From UBA11475 sp045593005 (GTDB taxonomy: Bacteria; Bacillota; Clostridia; Christensenellales; Borkfalkiaceae), in the NCBI GenBank assembly GCA_045593005.1, contig JAZNVV010000038.1, forward strand, positions 1-64,000: DNA of 64,000 bases, written 5' to 3'. Below the pieces are notes generated by a model that did not search any database, was not told the origin of the DNA, and was given only the letters and a program-made list of their open reading frames with translations. Made by a program: the position numbers and the translations under genes. Of the stretch, positions 43,667-51,396 are shown piece after piece. Each line of letters starts with the position of its first letter. Position 1 is the stretch's first letter.

Positions 43667-43698
43667 AAAATCAACAAGTCGTTACTTGTCGATTTTTT
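43667..43698 (+). terminator. Intrinsic terminator of the tRNA unit
   Basis: Stem ACAAGT/ACTTGT with A/T-rich extension, loop CGTT, then a run of seven T residues. Confidence 0.85.
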
Positions 43699-43753
43699 TA
43701 TTTGCAATCTAAATAAACTCATTGCGTTTTTCTTTACAAGGAATTGTTAACTT

Positions 43754-44431
43754 ATGAAAAATCCATTAAAATACTTAAATAAAATTGACGTTACAATTTG
43801 GACATGCTCGCTGTTAGCGATACTTGTAACCTATTTTATTTTCGGTGGAAACGCTCTATCTCTCGGCTCTTCCTTAATAGGCGTAACAACTTTAATATTT
43901 ATGGCAAAAGGCGTCGTATTTGCACAGGTGCTTACGATAATTTTTTCCTTTTGCTATGGCGTTGTTTCATTAACGTTTAGATATTATGGTGAAATGATTA
44001 CTTACGTCTTTATGGCTATGCCGATGGCTATACTTTCGCTTATAAGTTGGCTTAAACACCCTTATAAAGATACCAAAATCGTAGAAGTTCAAACGCCGTC
44101 TAAAAAAACAATCTTATCGCTTTTTTTATTAAGCATAATAGTTACGGCAATTTTTTATTTTTTATTAAAACTTTTAAATACCCCCAACTTGATTGTTAGC
44201 ACCGTGTCTATAACGACAAGTTTTTTAGCGGCAGGGTTTTCATATTTAAGAAGTCCCTACTACGCAATAGCCTACTGTTTCAACGACGTAATTTTAATAA
44301 TTCTATGGATATTTGCATCATTTAGCGATATATCCTACGTTCCGTTAGTAACTTGTTTTACCGTATTTTTATTCAACGACTTATACGGATTTTTTAGTTG
44401 GAATAAGATTAAAAATAGTCAGGCTGCATAA
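43754..44431 (+). CDS. pnuC: PnuC-type nicotinamide riboside/vitamin transporter
   Basis: A 225-residue protein with about seven membrane helices. The PnuC signature is present (EMITYVFMAMPMAILSLISW, followed by HPYKD), and the C-terminal segment NDLYGFFSW matches the ligand-contacting helix. PnuC carriers take up nicotinamide riboside; close relatives carry thiamine or riboflavin, so substrate is a likely but not certain call. AAGGAA lies before the ATG. A nicotinamidase-like gene sits 1.4 kb downstream. No NAD or thiamine riboswitch was recognised upstream. Confidence 0.85.
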   Translation: MKNPLKYLNKIDVTIWTCSLLAILVTYFIFGGNALSLGSSLIGVTTLIFMAKGVVFAQVLTIIFSFCYGVVSLTFRYYGEMITYVFMAMPMAILSLISWLKHPYKDTKIVEVQTPSKKTILSLFLLSIIVTAIFYFLLKLLNTPNLIVSTVSITTSFLAAGFSYLRSPYYAIAYCFNDVILIILWIFASFSDISYVPLVTCFTVFLFNDLYGFFSWNKIKNSQAA

Positions 44432-44748
44432 TATATACAGGGTTTTTTAATTTAATTACACACGTAAAATATAATAAATGGTACATTTTGACAATACCGT
44501 TCTTATGCAAAAGTGTACCAACTAGACTTTTTAACTGATAAAGTTTAAGTTATATGCTATAGTAATATTTTTTTGGATTAAATTATTTATTTTGGAAAAA
44601 ACTAGAAAAATCTATCTAATAAATGATAAAATTGTTAAAAATTGCAGGGTAAAACGAAATTTTTAGTGATAAAATTCATTTTTTTATTGACAAGTTGTAT
44701 TAATAAGTATATAATATAAACGGACTAAAGTTCATAAGGAGATTTATT
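44432..44748 (+). other. Intergenic interval between pnuC and the PH-domain gene
   Basis: A/T-rich, 317 nt, no gene seen. It holds a 12-bp imperfect hairpin at 44479-44520 (TGGTACATTTTG/CAAAAGTGTACCA, one bulge, 17-nt loop) and the promoter at 44687-44715. The hairpin is followed by CTTTTT only after a few bases, so it could be a weak pnuC terminator or a protein-binding site. Confidence 0.5.
44687..44715 (+). promoter_or_regulatory. Perfect consensus promoter of the PH-domain membrane gene
   Basis: TTGACA (44687-44692), 17-nt spacer, TATAAT (44710-44715); AAGGAG ribosome binding site follows before 44749. Confidence 0.9.
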
Positions 44749-45237
44749 ATGCCTAATTACGTAGTTAAAATGAGCGTTTGGAAAGTGCTCAAATTTTGGA
44801 AACTTATTCTTATTGCCGGTCTTATCGTTGCTGGTCTTGTTCTTCCAACAGCACTTAATTTAACTGGCACAGCTGCTACGCTTGCAATGGTTCTTCCTAT
44901 TGCGATAGGCAGTCTTTGGTTTTTAAAACTTATATGCAAAATTATTTCTAACGCTTGCATTTCTATTGAATTTTATGACGATAAAATTGTTCAAAAGAGA
45001 GGCGTTTTTGCTAGATATGAAAGACAAATGGCTTTCTTTGGCGTTAAAACAGTAAGCATCTATAAAACTTTCCGTGCAAGAATTTTTGGCTACGGTGACA
45101 TTATTATGGATAACTTTGGTGGTGACGACCTTGACGTTGATACCGTAGGTATTAGAAGACCAGAAAAGTTAAAACAATATCTTGAAAGCGTTATGGAAGA
45201 CGACTTAAATAAAGTTAGCCACGTATTTGGTTCTTAA
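44749..45237 (+). CDS. Bacterial PH-domain (DUF304/YdbS-like) membrane protein
   Basis: 162 residues. Two close membrane helices (about 16-38 and 42-62) are followed by a bPH_2 domain (about 70-150) with CISIEFYDDKIVQKRGVFAR and an internal MDNFGG segment. YdbS/YdbT relatives in Bacillus affect resistance to membrane-active peptides; here the function is unknown. Perfect promoter, AAGGAG ribosome binding site and strong terminator suggest high, single-gene expression. Confidence 0.8.
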   Translation: MPNYVVKMSVWKVLKFWKLILIAGLIVAGLVLPTALNLTGTAATLAMVLPIAIGSLWFLKLICKIISNACISIEFYDDKIVQKRGVFARYERQMAFFGVKTVSIYKTFRARIFGYGDIIMDNFGGDDLDVDTVGIRRPEKLKQYLESVMEDDLNKVSHVFGS

Positions 45238-45258
45238 TCATATAAATATGTATGTATT

Positions 45259-45288
45259 ATCCCACTCTTTTTGAGTGGGATTTTTTTT
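45259..45288 (+). terminator. Intrinsic terminator of the PH-domain gene
   Basis: Stem ATCCCACTC/GAGTGGGAT, loop TTTTT, then eight T residues. Confidence 0.95.
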
Positions 45289-45329
45289 ATTTTAATCAAT
45301 TATAATATTTTAAAATACGTCAATACGCC

Positions 45330-45358
45330 TTGAAATTATTCCTTTATAGTGTTAAAAT
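45330..45358 (+). promoter_or_regulatory. Promoter giving a leaderless ybaK mRNA
   Basis: TTGAAA (45330-45335), 17-nt spacer, TAAAAT (45353-45358). The ATG begins 7 nt after the last base of the -10, exactly where transcription is expected to start. No ribosome binding site is visible. Confidence 0.65.
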
Positions 45359-45364
45359 ATTTAT

Positions 45365-45844
45365 ATGAGCAAACTTGTAAAAACTAACGCAATGCGTGCG
45401 CTTGACGTTGCTAAAATTGAATACGACACTTCCTCTTACGACGTTGATGAGAGTGACCTTTCAGGCGTTCACGCCGCAAAGGAACTTGGTATTGAGCCGG
45501 AAGTTATGTTCAAAACTCTTGTTACTAAAAACGACAAGGGCGAGCCTAAAGTTTTTCTTATTTCCGTTGCAGAAGAATTAGACCTTAAAAAGTGCGCTGT
45601 TGCATCAAACGATAAACGTGTTGAACTTATACCTGTAAAGGAACTTTTGCCACTCACAGGCTACGTTAGAGGTGGTTGCTCCCCTATCGGAATGAAGAAA
45701 AAATTCCCTACTTTTATAGACGAAACGGCAATTCTTTTTGATAAAATTTACGTTAGCGCAGGTATGCGTGGCGTTCAAATTATTATTAACCCTAACGAAC
45801 TTAAAGACTTTGTAAAAGCCAAATATTGTGATATTACTAAATAA
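45365..45844 (+). CDS. ybaK: Cys-tRNA(Pro)/tRNA(Cys) deacylase YbaK/EbsC
   Basis: A 159-residue trans-editing enzyme that hydrolyses Cys mischarged on tRNA-Pro. It has the YbaK fold signatures: KTLVTKNDKGEPKVFLISV with the conserved Lys, and GYVRGGCSPIGMKKKFPTFI around the active site. The start is well supported, because the promoter -10 ends only six bases before this ATG and no other start fits. The message should be leaderless. The next gene begins 9 nt after the stop with AAGGAG, so a three-gene operon is likely. Confidence 0.94.
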   Translation: MSKLVKTNAMRALDVAKIEYDTSSYDVDESDLSGVHAAKELGIEPEVMFKTLVTKNDKGEPKVFLISVAEELDLKKCAVASNDKRVELIPVKELLPLTGYVRGGCSPIGMKKKFPTFIDETAILFDKIYVSAGMRGVQIIINPNELKDFVKAKYCDITK

Positions 45845-45853
45845 GGAGATATT

Positions 45854-46390
45854 ATGCAAAATTTTTTAATTGTTGTAGATATGCAAAACGATTTTATTGA
45901 CGGAGCGCTAGGTAGTGTCGAGGCTGTAAAAATTGTGGAAAACGTTAAAAAGAGAATTGAATATGCTTTTTCTATCGGGGAAATTGTTATCTTTACAAGA
46001 GATACTCATACAAACGATTATCTTACCACGCAAGAAGGTGTAAAATTACCAGTTAAACATTGTATTTTTGGCACGGAAGGCTGGCAAATTTGCAATCAGC
46101 TTAAACCGTTTGCATCAAAAAGTATGATTATTGATAAACCGACTTTTGGTAGCGTTAAACTTGCCGAAATAATTAAAAACGCTAACGACATCGAGCCTAT
46201 CGGTAAGGTTACGCTTTTAGGTTTATGCACGGATATTTGCGTAATTTCTAACGCAATGCTTATAAAAAATACTTTACCGGAAATTGCCGTTTGTGTTGAC
46301 GCAAGTTGTTCGGCAGGCGTTACGGTGGAAAGCCACTTAAACGCTTTATCTGCTATGAAAATGTGTCAAATTGAAATTGAAAACGAATAA
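45854..46390 (+). CDS. Isochorismatase-fold cysteine hydrolase, nicotinamidase-like
   Basis: 178 residues. Catalytic Asp9 (VVDMQNDF), Lys68 (LPVKHC) and Cys129 (GLCTDICV) form the family triad. The potential metal ligands Asp50 and His52 in TRDTH, with His69, match those of nicotinamidase PncA, as does the KHCIFGTEGWQI segment. So nicotinamide deamidation is more likely than isochorismate cleavage, though other amide substrates cannot be excluded. AAGGAG precedes the ATG. It follows ybaK, and a PnuC-type transporter lies 1.4 kb upstream. Confidence 0.8.
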   Translation: MQNFLIVVDMQNDFIDGALGSVEAVKIVENVKKRIEYAFSIGEIVIFTRDTHTNDYLTTQEGVKLPVKHCIFGTEGWQICNQLKPFASKSMIIDKPTFGSVKLAEIIKNANDIEPIGKVTLLGLCTDICVISNAMLIKNTLPEIAVCVDASCSAGVTVESHLNALSAMKMCQIEIENE

Positions 46391-46406
46391 GAACAAAGGT
46401 TAAAAT

Positions 46407-47192
46407 ATGAACAATGTCAATAAAACTTTATATATTCCTTTATTCGGCAAAGCGTACGTAAGCAAAAAAGGGCTATTTTTAAGCGACACGAAGGCAGAGG
46501 AAATTTGGGAAACGGCAAAATTCCCCTTAAAAGGAAAATCCAAATCTAAATGGCTTGCCTATTATATGGGCATTCGCGCTGCCGTTTTCGACGAATGGTT
46601 AAAAGATAAAATCGCCAAAAACGAGAACGCCGTGATAATTCATATCGGTTGTGGATTAGATAGTCGCAACCTACGGGTTGGGACGAAAGGTTGTAAATGG
46701 TACGATATAGATTTTTTTGACGTTATAAAAGAAAGAAAACGTTATTATAATGAAGATATAAACTATAAAATGATTGCAGGCGACGCAAGAGATTGCGAAT
46801 GGCTGTCGAGTATTAACGAAAATTCTAACGCCATAGTCGTTATGGAAGGCGTAAGTATGTATTTGACTAATGAAGAACTTAAAAAACTAACGGAAAATTT
46901 AAGTTCACGGTTCTCAAAGCTTTCGCTATTAGTTGACTGTTATAGTTTATTTGCAGCAAAGATGTCTAAACGTAAAAACCCTATAAACGACGTGAGTGTT
47001 ACGAAAGTTTACGGTTTAGATAATCCACTTATACTTCAAAACGAAAATTTTTCGTTCGTAACCGAACGCGCTATGACACCTGAAAAATATATAAATGAGT
47101 TAAAAAATTTTGAAAAGTTTGTTTTTAGCAAGCTTTACGCAGGTGGTATTTCTAAAAAATTATATCGACTATTTGAATACGAAAAGTCGTAA
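46407..47192 (+). CDS. Leucine carboxyl methyltransferase-family (LCM) SAM-dependent methyltransferase
   Basis: 261 residues. The SAM-binding motif is IIHIGCGLDSRN (about 75-86), followed by WYDIDFFDVIKERKRYY and VVMEGVSMYL, all typical of the LCM/PPM family (PF04072), including O-methyltransferases for polyketides and carboxyl groups. The substrate is unknown. AAAGG lies before the ATG, 16 nt after the upstream hydrolase stop, so it is the last gene of the ybaK operon. Confidence 0.85.
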   Translation: MNNVNKTLYIPLFGKAYVSKKGLFLSDTKAEEIWETAKFPLKGKSKSKWLAYYMGIRAAVFDEWLKDKIAKNENAVIIHIGCGLDSRNLRVGTKGCKWYDIDFFDVIKERKRYYNEDINYKMIAGDARDCEWLSSINENSNAIVVMEGVSMYLTNEELKKLTENLSSRFSKLSLLVDCYSLFAAKMSKRKNPINDVSVTKVYGLDNPLILQNENFSFVTERAMTPEKYINELKNFEKFVFSKLYAGGISKKLYRLFEYEKS

Positions 47193-47210
47193 AATAAAAT
47201 TTTGTAACAA

Positions 47211-47238
47211 AAAAGAGCGTAAAAACACGCTCTTTTTT
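47211..47238. terminator. Bidirectional terminator
   Basis: Stem GAGCGT/ACGCTC with flanking A and T runs and a 6-nt loop, between the convergent methyltransferase gene and gdhA. Confidence 0.9.
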
Positions 47239-47251
47239 AATTTTTAATTTA

Positions 47252-48598
47252 TTAAACGTCGCCTTGAGCCTTCATTGCTTCGGCAACTTTTAAGAAACCT
47301 GCAATGTTAGCACCTGCCATATAGTTACCTGGCATGCCGTATTGTTTAGAATAACTATCGCATGAAGCAAAGATATCCTTCATAATTCTCTTAAGTTTTT
47401 CATCAACTTCTTCAGCAGTCCAACTATATCTCATACTGTTTTGGCACATTTCAAGACCAGAAGTTGCAACGCCACCTGCGTTAGCTGCCTTTGCAGGTCC
47501 ATATAATACACCGTTTTCTAAATATGTATCGATTGCTTCTGGAGTAGATGGCATATTAGCGCCTTCTGAAACAACCTTACAACCGTTTTTAACTAAAATC
47601 GCAGCAGATTCACCGTCGATTTCATTTTGAGTTGCACAAGGAAGAGCAATATCACAAGGAATTGTCCAAATACCCTTGCAACCTTCAGTATAAACTGCAC
47701 CAGGTTTACGTTCTGCGTATTCTTTTATACGCTTTCTTTCAACTTCCTTAATTTGCTTAACAAGGTCAAGGTCGATACCGTCTTTATCATAAACGTAACC
47801 GTTACTGTCCGACATAGCTACAACTTTAGCACCGAACTCTGTTGCCTTTTCACAAGCGTAAATAGCAACGTTACCAGAGCCAGATACTAATACTGTCTTG
47901 CCTTCAAAACTTAAACCGTTTGCTGAAAGCATTTCTTTTGTAAAGTAGCAAAGACCGTAGCCAGTTGCCTGCTTTCTAACTAAAGAGCCACCGTAAGTTA
48001 AGCCTTTACCTGTGAAAACGCCTTCCCAACAATTTTTAAGTTTTTTGTATTGACCAAACATATAGCCAACTTCTCTTGCGCCTACACCGATATCACCTGC
48101 TGGGACGTCGATATCTGCGCTAATGTATTTATAAAGTTCATTGACGAAAGATTGACAAAAGTGCATAATTTCATTATCAGACTTGCCTTTAGGGTCAAAG
48201 TCTGAACCACCTTTACCACCACCCATAGGCAAAGTAGTAAGGCTGTTTTTGAAAGTTTGTTCAAAACCTAAAAACTTAATAATGCCAGAATATACTGACG
48301 GATGGAATCTAATACCACCCTTGTATGGACCGATGGCAGAGTTGAATTGTACTCTAAACCCTCTATTAACGTGATGTTTGCCGTTGTCGTCTACCCAAGG
48401 AACACGGAAAGTAATTTGTCTTTCAGGTTCAACAATTCTTTCAATAACACCAGCGTCGATAAGGTCTTGTCTTTGTTCAAGAACAGGCTCTAACGAAGTG
48501 AAAACTTCAGTAACTGCTTGTATAAATTCAGGTTCGCCCTGATTTCTTTTTTTAACCGTTTCTAAAACAGATAAAAGATATTCGTTCTTAATTGCCAT
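47252..48598 (-). CDS. gdhA: Glutamate dehydrogenase
   Basis: The 448-residue hexameric enzyme interconverts glutamate and 2-oxoglutarate plus ammonium. The Gly-rich catalytic segment LPMGGGKGGSDFDPKGKSD contains the active Lys, and DVPAGDIGVGAREVGYMFGQ and ASGNVAIYACEK-type Rossmann motif SGSGNVAIYACEKA are present. Length and the KGGSDFDPKGKSD form fit the NADP-linked or small-hexamer type used for ammonium assimilation. CGGAGG lies before the ATG. It has its own promoter, next to the tandem-repeat region. Confidence 0.97.
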   Translation of the reverse strand: MAIKNEYLLSVLETVKKRNQGEPEFIQAVTEVFTSLEPVLEQRQDLIDAGVIERIVEPERQITFRVPWVDDNGKHHVNRGFRVQFNSAIGPYKGGIRFHPSVYSGIIKFLGFEQTFKNSLTTLPMGGGKGGSDFDPKGKSDNEIMHFCQSFVNELYKYISADIDVPAGDIGVGAREVGYMFGQYKKLKNCWEGVFTGKGLTYGGSLVRKQATGYGLCYFTKEMLSANGLSFEGKTVLVSGSGNVAIYACEKATEFGAKVVAMSDSNGYVYDKDGIDLDLVKQIKEVERKRIKEYAERKPGAVYTEGCKGIWTIPCDIALPCATQNEIDGESAAILVKNGCKVVSEGANMPSTPEAIDTYLENGVLYGPAKAANAGGVATSGLEMCQNSMRYSWTAEEVDEKLKRIMKDIFASCDSYSKQYGMPGNYMAGANIAGFLKVAEAMKAQGDV

Positions 48599-48632
48599 AA
48601 AAATAGCCTCCGCTAAAAATATTTACTAATTA

Positions 48633-48661
48633 ATTATATCACTATTTTTTTTCTATGAAAA
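48633..48661 (-). promoter_or_regulatory. Sigma-A promoter of gdhA
   Basis: Minus strand: TTTTCA (48656-48661), 17-nt spacer, perfect TATAAT (48633-48638). Confidence 0.6.
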
Positions 48662-48704
48662 GAATTTGAAAATACTTTTTTAAATTTTTTTAAATTAAAT
48701 TAAA

Positions 48705-48730
48705 AATGGACGGCAATCCGTCCGTTTTTT
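48705..48730 (-). terminator. GC-rich hairpin between the tandem repeats and gdhA
   Basis: Stem GGACGG/CCGTCC, 4-nt loop. On the minus strand it is followed by ATTTTT, which would end the rseP-side transcript after the repeats. On the plus strand a longer T-run follows, immediately before repeat unit 1. Confidence 0.75.
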
Positions 48731-48733
48731 ATA

Positions 48734-49115
48734 AAGTTTATATCATAACGTTAAACGATTTAGAAACGAGCAGAACAAGGCTCGTGAGTTAAAACAGATG
48801 AGATAGAACGTCTATTCATCAAAGTTGTTTTAACGAAACAGCGAACGCCGTTATGCGAAGTTTATATCATAACGTTAAACGATTTAGAAACGAGTGTGAG
48901 TAGGCTCGACAAGTTGTGGGATGAGTTAGACCGTCTGGTCAACGAAGTTGTTTTAACGAAACAGCAAACGCCGTTATGCGAAGTTTATATCACAACGTTA
49001 AACGATTTAGAAACGAGCAAAACAAGGCTCGTGAGTTAAAACAGATGAGATAGAACGTCTGTTCATCGAAGTTGTTTTAACGAAACAGCAAACGCCGTTA
49101 TGCGAAGTTTATAAA
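48734..49115. repeat. Triple tandem 123-124 nt repeat with conserved hairpins
   Basis: Units: 48734-48857 (124 nt), 48858-48980 (123 nt), 48981-49104 (124 nt), then 10 nt of a fourth. Units 1 and 3 differ at about five positions. Unit 2 keeps both flanks but has a different middle. Each unit can form CGAG/CTCG, GATGA-ATAGA/TCTAT-TCATC (about 10 bp), and a closing pairing CGTTAAAC/GTTTTAACG. Between units CGTTATG/CATAACG pairs across the junction. Differences in the second hairpin are mostly G-T changes that keep pairing. It fills the gap between rseP and gdhA. Stops and unit lengths argue against coding. Confidence 0.85.
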
Positions 49116-49119
49116 TCGT

Positions 49120-50208
49120 TTAAAAACAGTGTTGTAAATCAACCAGTATAGCAAACCCTATTAGTAAAATAAAACCAACGGTGTGAATAATAGCTTCTAT
49201 CTTTCTGTTAACTGGTTTGCCACGAACCCACTCTATGGTAGTAAAAATGACTTTTGAGCCATCTAGCGCAGGAATAGGCAATAGATTGAATACGGCAAGA
49301 TTGACACCGATAAGTGCCGTTATTTGCAATAGGTATGAAAGCCCATACATTTGAACGCCTTGCGCCGTTGTTGTGATTGTCGTAACAGTTCCACCCATTG
49401 CAGTTAACCCTAACTTACCCGTTAGTAATTGACATAAAACGGTGAATATAGTTCCACCTAATTTAAATGTATATTCGAAAGTTCTACCGACTGACTCAAA
49501 AAAGCCAAACCTTACCGTTACGCCTTGCATAGCAGGTACGCCAAGCTTGCGTAAAGTCTGTTTTGTAGACTCAATACTTTCTATTTTGTCATCATTTAAC
49601 GATACCGTTAATGCCTTTTTTTGACCATCACGCATTACAACTACTTCCACGGTGTCGCCTGCATCCTTGTCGTCAATAACAGCCATAACGTCGGTCAATA
49701 GGTAAATATTTCTACCGTCAATGGACACTAAAACGTCGTTTTCTTCAAACGGGGCAGACAGTTGCATTAATTCGCCACCATCTGGCTGGTAGGACATAAC
49801 TTTATAAGTAGGGCTACCGTAAAAGCCTATAAACATAGCGGCAAAAACTATAGCCGTTAAAAAATTCATAGTAGCGCCGGCAATTAAAACTAATATGCGT
49901 TGCCACGGTTTTTTTGAATTGAAATCACCTTCGGAAACAGCATCAGTTTCTTCACCGGCAAAAGCGCAATAACCACCGAGTGGAATAAGCCTTACTGCGA
50001 AAAGTTCACCGTCTTTTTTTTGACGTTTATATATAGCAGGGCCAAATCCTATCGAAAATTCGTTTATTTTAAATTTGAAAATTTTGCCGACGATATAGTG
50101 GCCAAATTCGTGCACCGTAATCATTATAAGCAAAACAAGTAATGCTATTAAAATATACAGCACGTACGACATAACACCTTTAACGCCGTTTAATAATAAA
50201 AAGTTCAT
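49120..50208 (-). CDS. rseP: Site-2 intramembrane zinc protease RseP/RasP
   Basis: 362 residues with four membrane helices. The zinc site is HEFGH (His33, Glu34, His37) in the first helix. The PDZ domain includes ENDVLVSIDGRNIY, and the second catalytic motif NLLPIPALDGSKV supplies the Asp ligand near the C-terminus. RasP-type enzymes cleave anti-sigma factors, signal peptides and cell-division proteins within the membrane. CGGAG lies before the ATG. It is last in the frr-uppS-cdsA-dxr-rseP operon, 11 nt after dxr. Confidence 0.97.
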   Translation of the reverse strand: MNFLLLNGVKGVMSYVLYILIALLVLLIMITVHEFGHYIVGKIFKFKINEFSIGFGPAIYKRQKKDGELFAVRLIPLGGYCAFAGEETDAVSEGDFNSKKPWQRILVLIAGATMNFLTAIVFAAMFIGFYGSPTYKVMSYQPDGGELMQLSAPFEENDVLVSIDGRNIYLLTDVMAVIDDKDAGDTVEVVVMRDGQKKALTVSLNDDKIESIESTKQTLRKLGVPAMQGVTVRFGFFESVGRTFEYTFKLGGTIFTVLCQLLTGKLGLTAMGGTVTTITTTAQGVQMYGLSYLLQITALIGVNLAVFNLLPIPALDGSKVIFTTIEWVRGKPVNRKIEAIIHTVGFILLIGFAILVDLQHCF

Positions 50209-50219
50209 TTTACTCCGTA

Positions 50220-51350
50220 CTAATCAATTTTACTCTGGGCAAATTCTCTCGCCCAAGCGTCAGCATCTTCTATCGCCGACAGAGAATAATCCACTCTATT
50301 AGTATATGCGTTTAACGCCCCGTCTATGAGTGAATAAAAATCTTTATATACTATCTTCCCTTTCAAGAAAGCGTCAACGGCAACCTCATTAACGGCATTT
50401 ACAACGGCAGGATATAACCCACCTTTTTTACCAGCCGTAACAACAGCGTCAAAACAAGGAAATTTGTTCTTGTCAATTTCTTCAAAATGCAAAGAGGATA
50501 GTTTAGCAAAATCAAGCGAAGGCACGTTTGAAGACAGTCTTAAACTCTTATCGAGCGCCAACGCAATAGGAATTTCCATCGTTGGATAAGACATTTGCGC
50601 TATCACAGAATTATCATCAAATTCAACCATTGAGTGAATAATACTTTCACGGTGAATTATAGCGTCAATTTTAGAATAATCAACGTCGTAAAGCCAGCGA
50701 GCCTCTATAACTTCAAACGCTTTGTTTACAAGCGTTGCACAGTCAATAGTTATTTTATCGCCCATATTCCAGTTGGGGTGTTTAAGAGCCTGTTTTGCTG
50801 TTGCAGTTTCAATCTCACCAACGCTAAAATCTCTAAAAGCCCCACCACTTGCCGTTAAAATAAGTCTTTTGAAAGGTTTATTATAATCAAAATTTAACGC
50901 CTGCCAAATAGCGCTGTGTTCGCTGTCTATCGGATAAATATTTACCCCTGCTTTTTTAGCAAGCGACGTAACAAGTTCCCCACCAACGACAAGGCTTTCT
51001 TTATTAGCTAAAGCAACGTCTTTTTTAAGTTCAATCGCTTTTAGTACTGCTTTTAGCCCGGCGTATCCAACAACTGAAACGACAACGATATCAGCATCAG
51101 ATATTACGGCGTTTAAATAGGCGTCTTTGCCGGTAAAAAATTCTGCTTTATACGGAACAACAAACCCGTCCGGCGCATAGTCAAGCGCGCAGACGGCTGG
51201 TTTAAACTCTATTATTTGATTTAAAAAACTACGGGCGTTTTTATGCGCAGACATTGAAACAATCGAAAACTTTTCAGGGTTTCTTCTAACAACGTTGAGC
51301 ACCTGCGTCCCTATTGAGCCCGTACTTCCTATAAGTGCTATTTTTTTCAT
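50220..51350 (-). CDS. dxr: 1-deoxy-D-xylulose 5-phosphate reductoisomerase
   Basis: Second enzyme of the MEP isoprenoid pathway, NADPH-dependent. 376 residues. N-terminal GSTGSIGTQVLNVV binds NADPH, LANKESLVVGG and PIDSEHSAIWQAL are active-site segments, and TASGGAFRDF follows. No ribosome binding site lies directly before the ATG. AAGGAAG is instead 5' of a strong hairpin (51362-51386), so looping may bring it near the start. Confidence 0.97.
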   Translation of the reverse strand: MKKIALIGSTGSIGTQVLNVVRRNPEKFSIVSMSAHKNARSFLNQIIEFKPAVCALDYAPDGFVVPYKAEFFTGKDAYLNAVISDADIVVVSVVGYAGLKAVLKAIELKKDVALANKESLVVGGELVTSLAKKAGVNIYPIDSEHSAIWQALNFDYNKPFKRLILTASGGAFRDFSVGEIETATAKQALKHPNWNMGDKITIDCATLVNKAFEVIEARWLYDVDYSKIDAIIHRESIIHSMVEFDDNSVIAQMSYPTMEIPIALALDKSLRLSSNVPSLDFAKLSSLHFEEIDKNKFPCFDAVVTAGKKGGLYPAVVNAVNEVAVDAFLKGKIVYKDFYSLIDGALNAYTNRVDYSLSAIEDADAWAREFAQSKID

Positions 51351-51361
51351 TTACAGTTCGA

Positions 51362-51386
51362 TTTCGCGCTTAACGGTAGCGCGAAA
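51362..51386 (+). repeat. AACGGTA short motif, copy 4, in the cdsA-dxr gap
   Basis: Perfect 8-bp stem TTTCGCGC/GCGCGAAA with 9-nt loop TTAACGGTA. It shares the exact 15-mer CGCTTAACGGTAGCG with the copy at 61437-61461. Located between the dxr ribosome binding site and its start. Confidence 0.6.
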
Positions 51387-51396
51387 CACTTCCTTT

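Noticed and set aside
48734..49104. A protein-like plus-strand frame in the tandem repeats (short segments such as TLNDLETS and VVLTKQQTPLCEVY recur)
   Set aside because: Units 1 and 3 contain an in-frame TAA and a 1-nt length difference from unit 2. The frame has no start or ribosome binding site. Could be a relic of a gene, but is not a current CDS.
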